Below, in pieces: positions 4,982-5,473 of a stretch of DNA of 5,473 nt. Numbering within the stretch: the stretch's first letter is position 1; every line of letters starts with the position of its first letter. This stretch comes from Acidobacteriota bacterium. Lineage in GTDB: Bacteria; Actinomycetota; Acidimicrobiia; Spongiisociales; UBA5794. The stretch lies in contig JACZST010000144.1 of the NCBI GenBank assembly GCA_022574065.1, forward strand, positions 1 to 5,473, read 5' to 3'. The notes below the pieces were generated by a model. It made no database searches, was not told where the DNA came from, and worked only from the letters and a program-made list of their open reading frames with translations. A program made the translations under genes and the position numbers.

Positions 4982-5473
4982 TCAGCCTCCGGTGAGGACC
5001 CGGCGAGTGATCCAATCCCGGATCAGTTCAGCAAACAGGTCCGGTTCGTCCATCATGGGAAAGTGGTAGCCCTTGGCGATGGTGTGGCCTTCATGGTCAG
5101 CAAAGACCTCGGCGTGTCGGCGTTGGAAGCGCCACGGGTCGTTGCGGGCACCGAATATGGTCAGCACCGGTAGGTCGTTGATCTCGTCCCTGGTTGTCGC
5201 CTCGATCATCGCCATGAACTCGGGACTCGTAACCGCCGATCGCATCAGTCGGTGGAACCGGCGGAGCCGAGCCCTATCGTGCAACGGGCCGCGGAACGCA
5301 CGTTTCCCCGCCGGGCTGAGACGGCGTCCGACGCCGAATCGGGTGCCGCTCATTGCGGGCATCAGATTGGTGCGCACATCCAGCCATTCGAATGAGCGCG
5401 AACCCATCACCCTGAGCATGGCTCGCAGGCTCGGTTTGTCCGGTTCCCAAGCGAACGTGTTGGTCAGAACCAT
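4982..5473 (-). CDS. Alpha/beta hydrolase, C-terminal part (continues past window end)
   Basis: At least 163 residues are visible, read leftwards from the right edge. The visible part begins with MVLTNTFAWEPDKP, which matches the strand and loop just after the nucleophile elbow in alpha/beta hydrolases of the haloalkane dehalogenase/epoxide hydrolase type. The ATG at the edge is therefore most likely internal, and the nucleophile motif lies outside. Residues 15-95 would be the helical cap region. The segment VLTIFGARNDPW carries the likely catalytic acid (Asp112), and AKGYHFPMMDEPD the catalytic His (His137). The final amphipathic helix ELIRDWITR is usual for the family. The nucleophile (Asp or Ser) decides between dehalogenase and esterase/other hydrolase and cannot be seen, so the substrate remains open. 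The stop TGA is at 4982-4984; the PPK2 gene follows downstream on the same strand. Confidence 0.85.
   Translation of the reverse strand: MVLTNTFAWEPDKPSLRAMLRVMGSRSFEWLDVRTNLMPAMSGTRFGVGRRLSPAGKRAFRGPLHDRARLRRFHRLMRSAVTSPEFMAMIEATTRDEINDLPVLTIFGARNDPWRFQRRHAEVFADHEGHTIAKGYHFPMMDEPDLFAELIRDWITRRVLTGG

Noticed and set aside
4929..5015. N-terminal extension of the PPK2 protein from a TTG at 5015
   Set aside because: The 29 added residues carry no motif, the TTG lies inside the hydrolase coding region, and no ribosome binding site precedes it.
4332..5069. Long plus-strand frame (245 codons) opposite the PPK2 gene
   Set aside because: It lies antisense to a gene with clear Walker and lid motifs and shows no recognisable domain. 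Long antisense frames are expected in G+C-rich DNA.
5471..5473. ATG at the right edge as the true start of the hydrolase
   Set aside because: The first residues match the strand after the nucleophile elbow, so about half of an alpha/beta hydrolase must lie beyond the window.

Overview
The window is G+C-rich bacterial DNA with dense coding and no rRNA, tRNA, CRISPR array or insertion sequence that I can recognise. From about position 865 to the end, the gene content suggests a high-GC actinobacterium, possibly of the Acidimicrobiia type. This part holds a TauE/SafE-like permease, a membrane-anchored helix-turn-helix protein, a FadD15-like long-chain acyl-CoA synthetase, a PPK2-family kinase and an alpha/beta hydrolase. 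The taxon is inferred from the gene repertoire and protein style, not from a marker gene.

The left end looks different. Positions 1-114 are clearly more A/T-rich and carry a perfect 10-bp inverted repeat. They lead into an open reading frame (115-1506) made of two unrelated halves. The first 250 or so residues are a lipoprotein-type signal, an I9-like propeptide with a triplicated KLLTRY motif, and the start of a subtilisin (S8) domain carrying the catalytic Asp and His. The frame then passes without a stop into a TauE/SafE membrane permease that lacks its first helix. The protease Ser region is absent. The join lies at a short Gly-Val-Gly stretch that both families have at that point. It is either a real illegitimate recombination or a chimera from amplification or assembly. 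This is the most notable feature of the window, and an artefact must be excluded first.

Layout: 1-114 leader with palindrome; 115-1506 (+) S8/TauE chimera; 1507-1609 convergent spacer with a GC-rich hairpin; 1610-2230 (-) HTH protein with a C-terminal membrane segment; 2231-2336 divergent intergenic region; 2337-4127 (+) acyl-CoA synthetase with a strong ribosome binding site; 4113-4143 an 11-bp perfect hairpin between convergent stop codons; 4143-4928 (-) PPK2 kinase; 4982-5473 (-) C-terminal part of an alpha/beta hydrolase that continues beyond the window. The hydrolase and kinase are co-directional and 53 bp apart, so they may be co-transcribed.

Functionally the actinobacterial part looks like ordinary chromosomal metabolism: fatty-acid activation, polyphosphate/nucleotide phosphorylation and a hydrolase. 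I see no defence, toxin-antitoxin or phage system.
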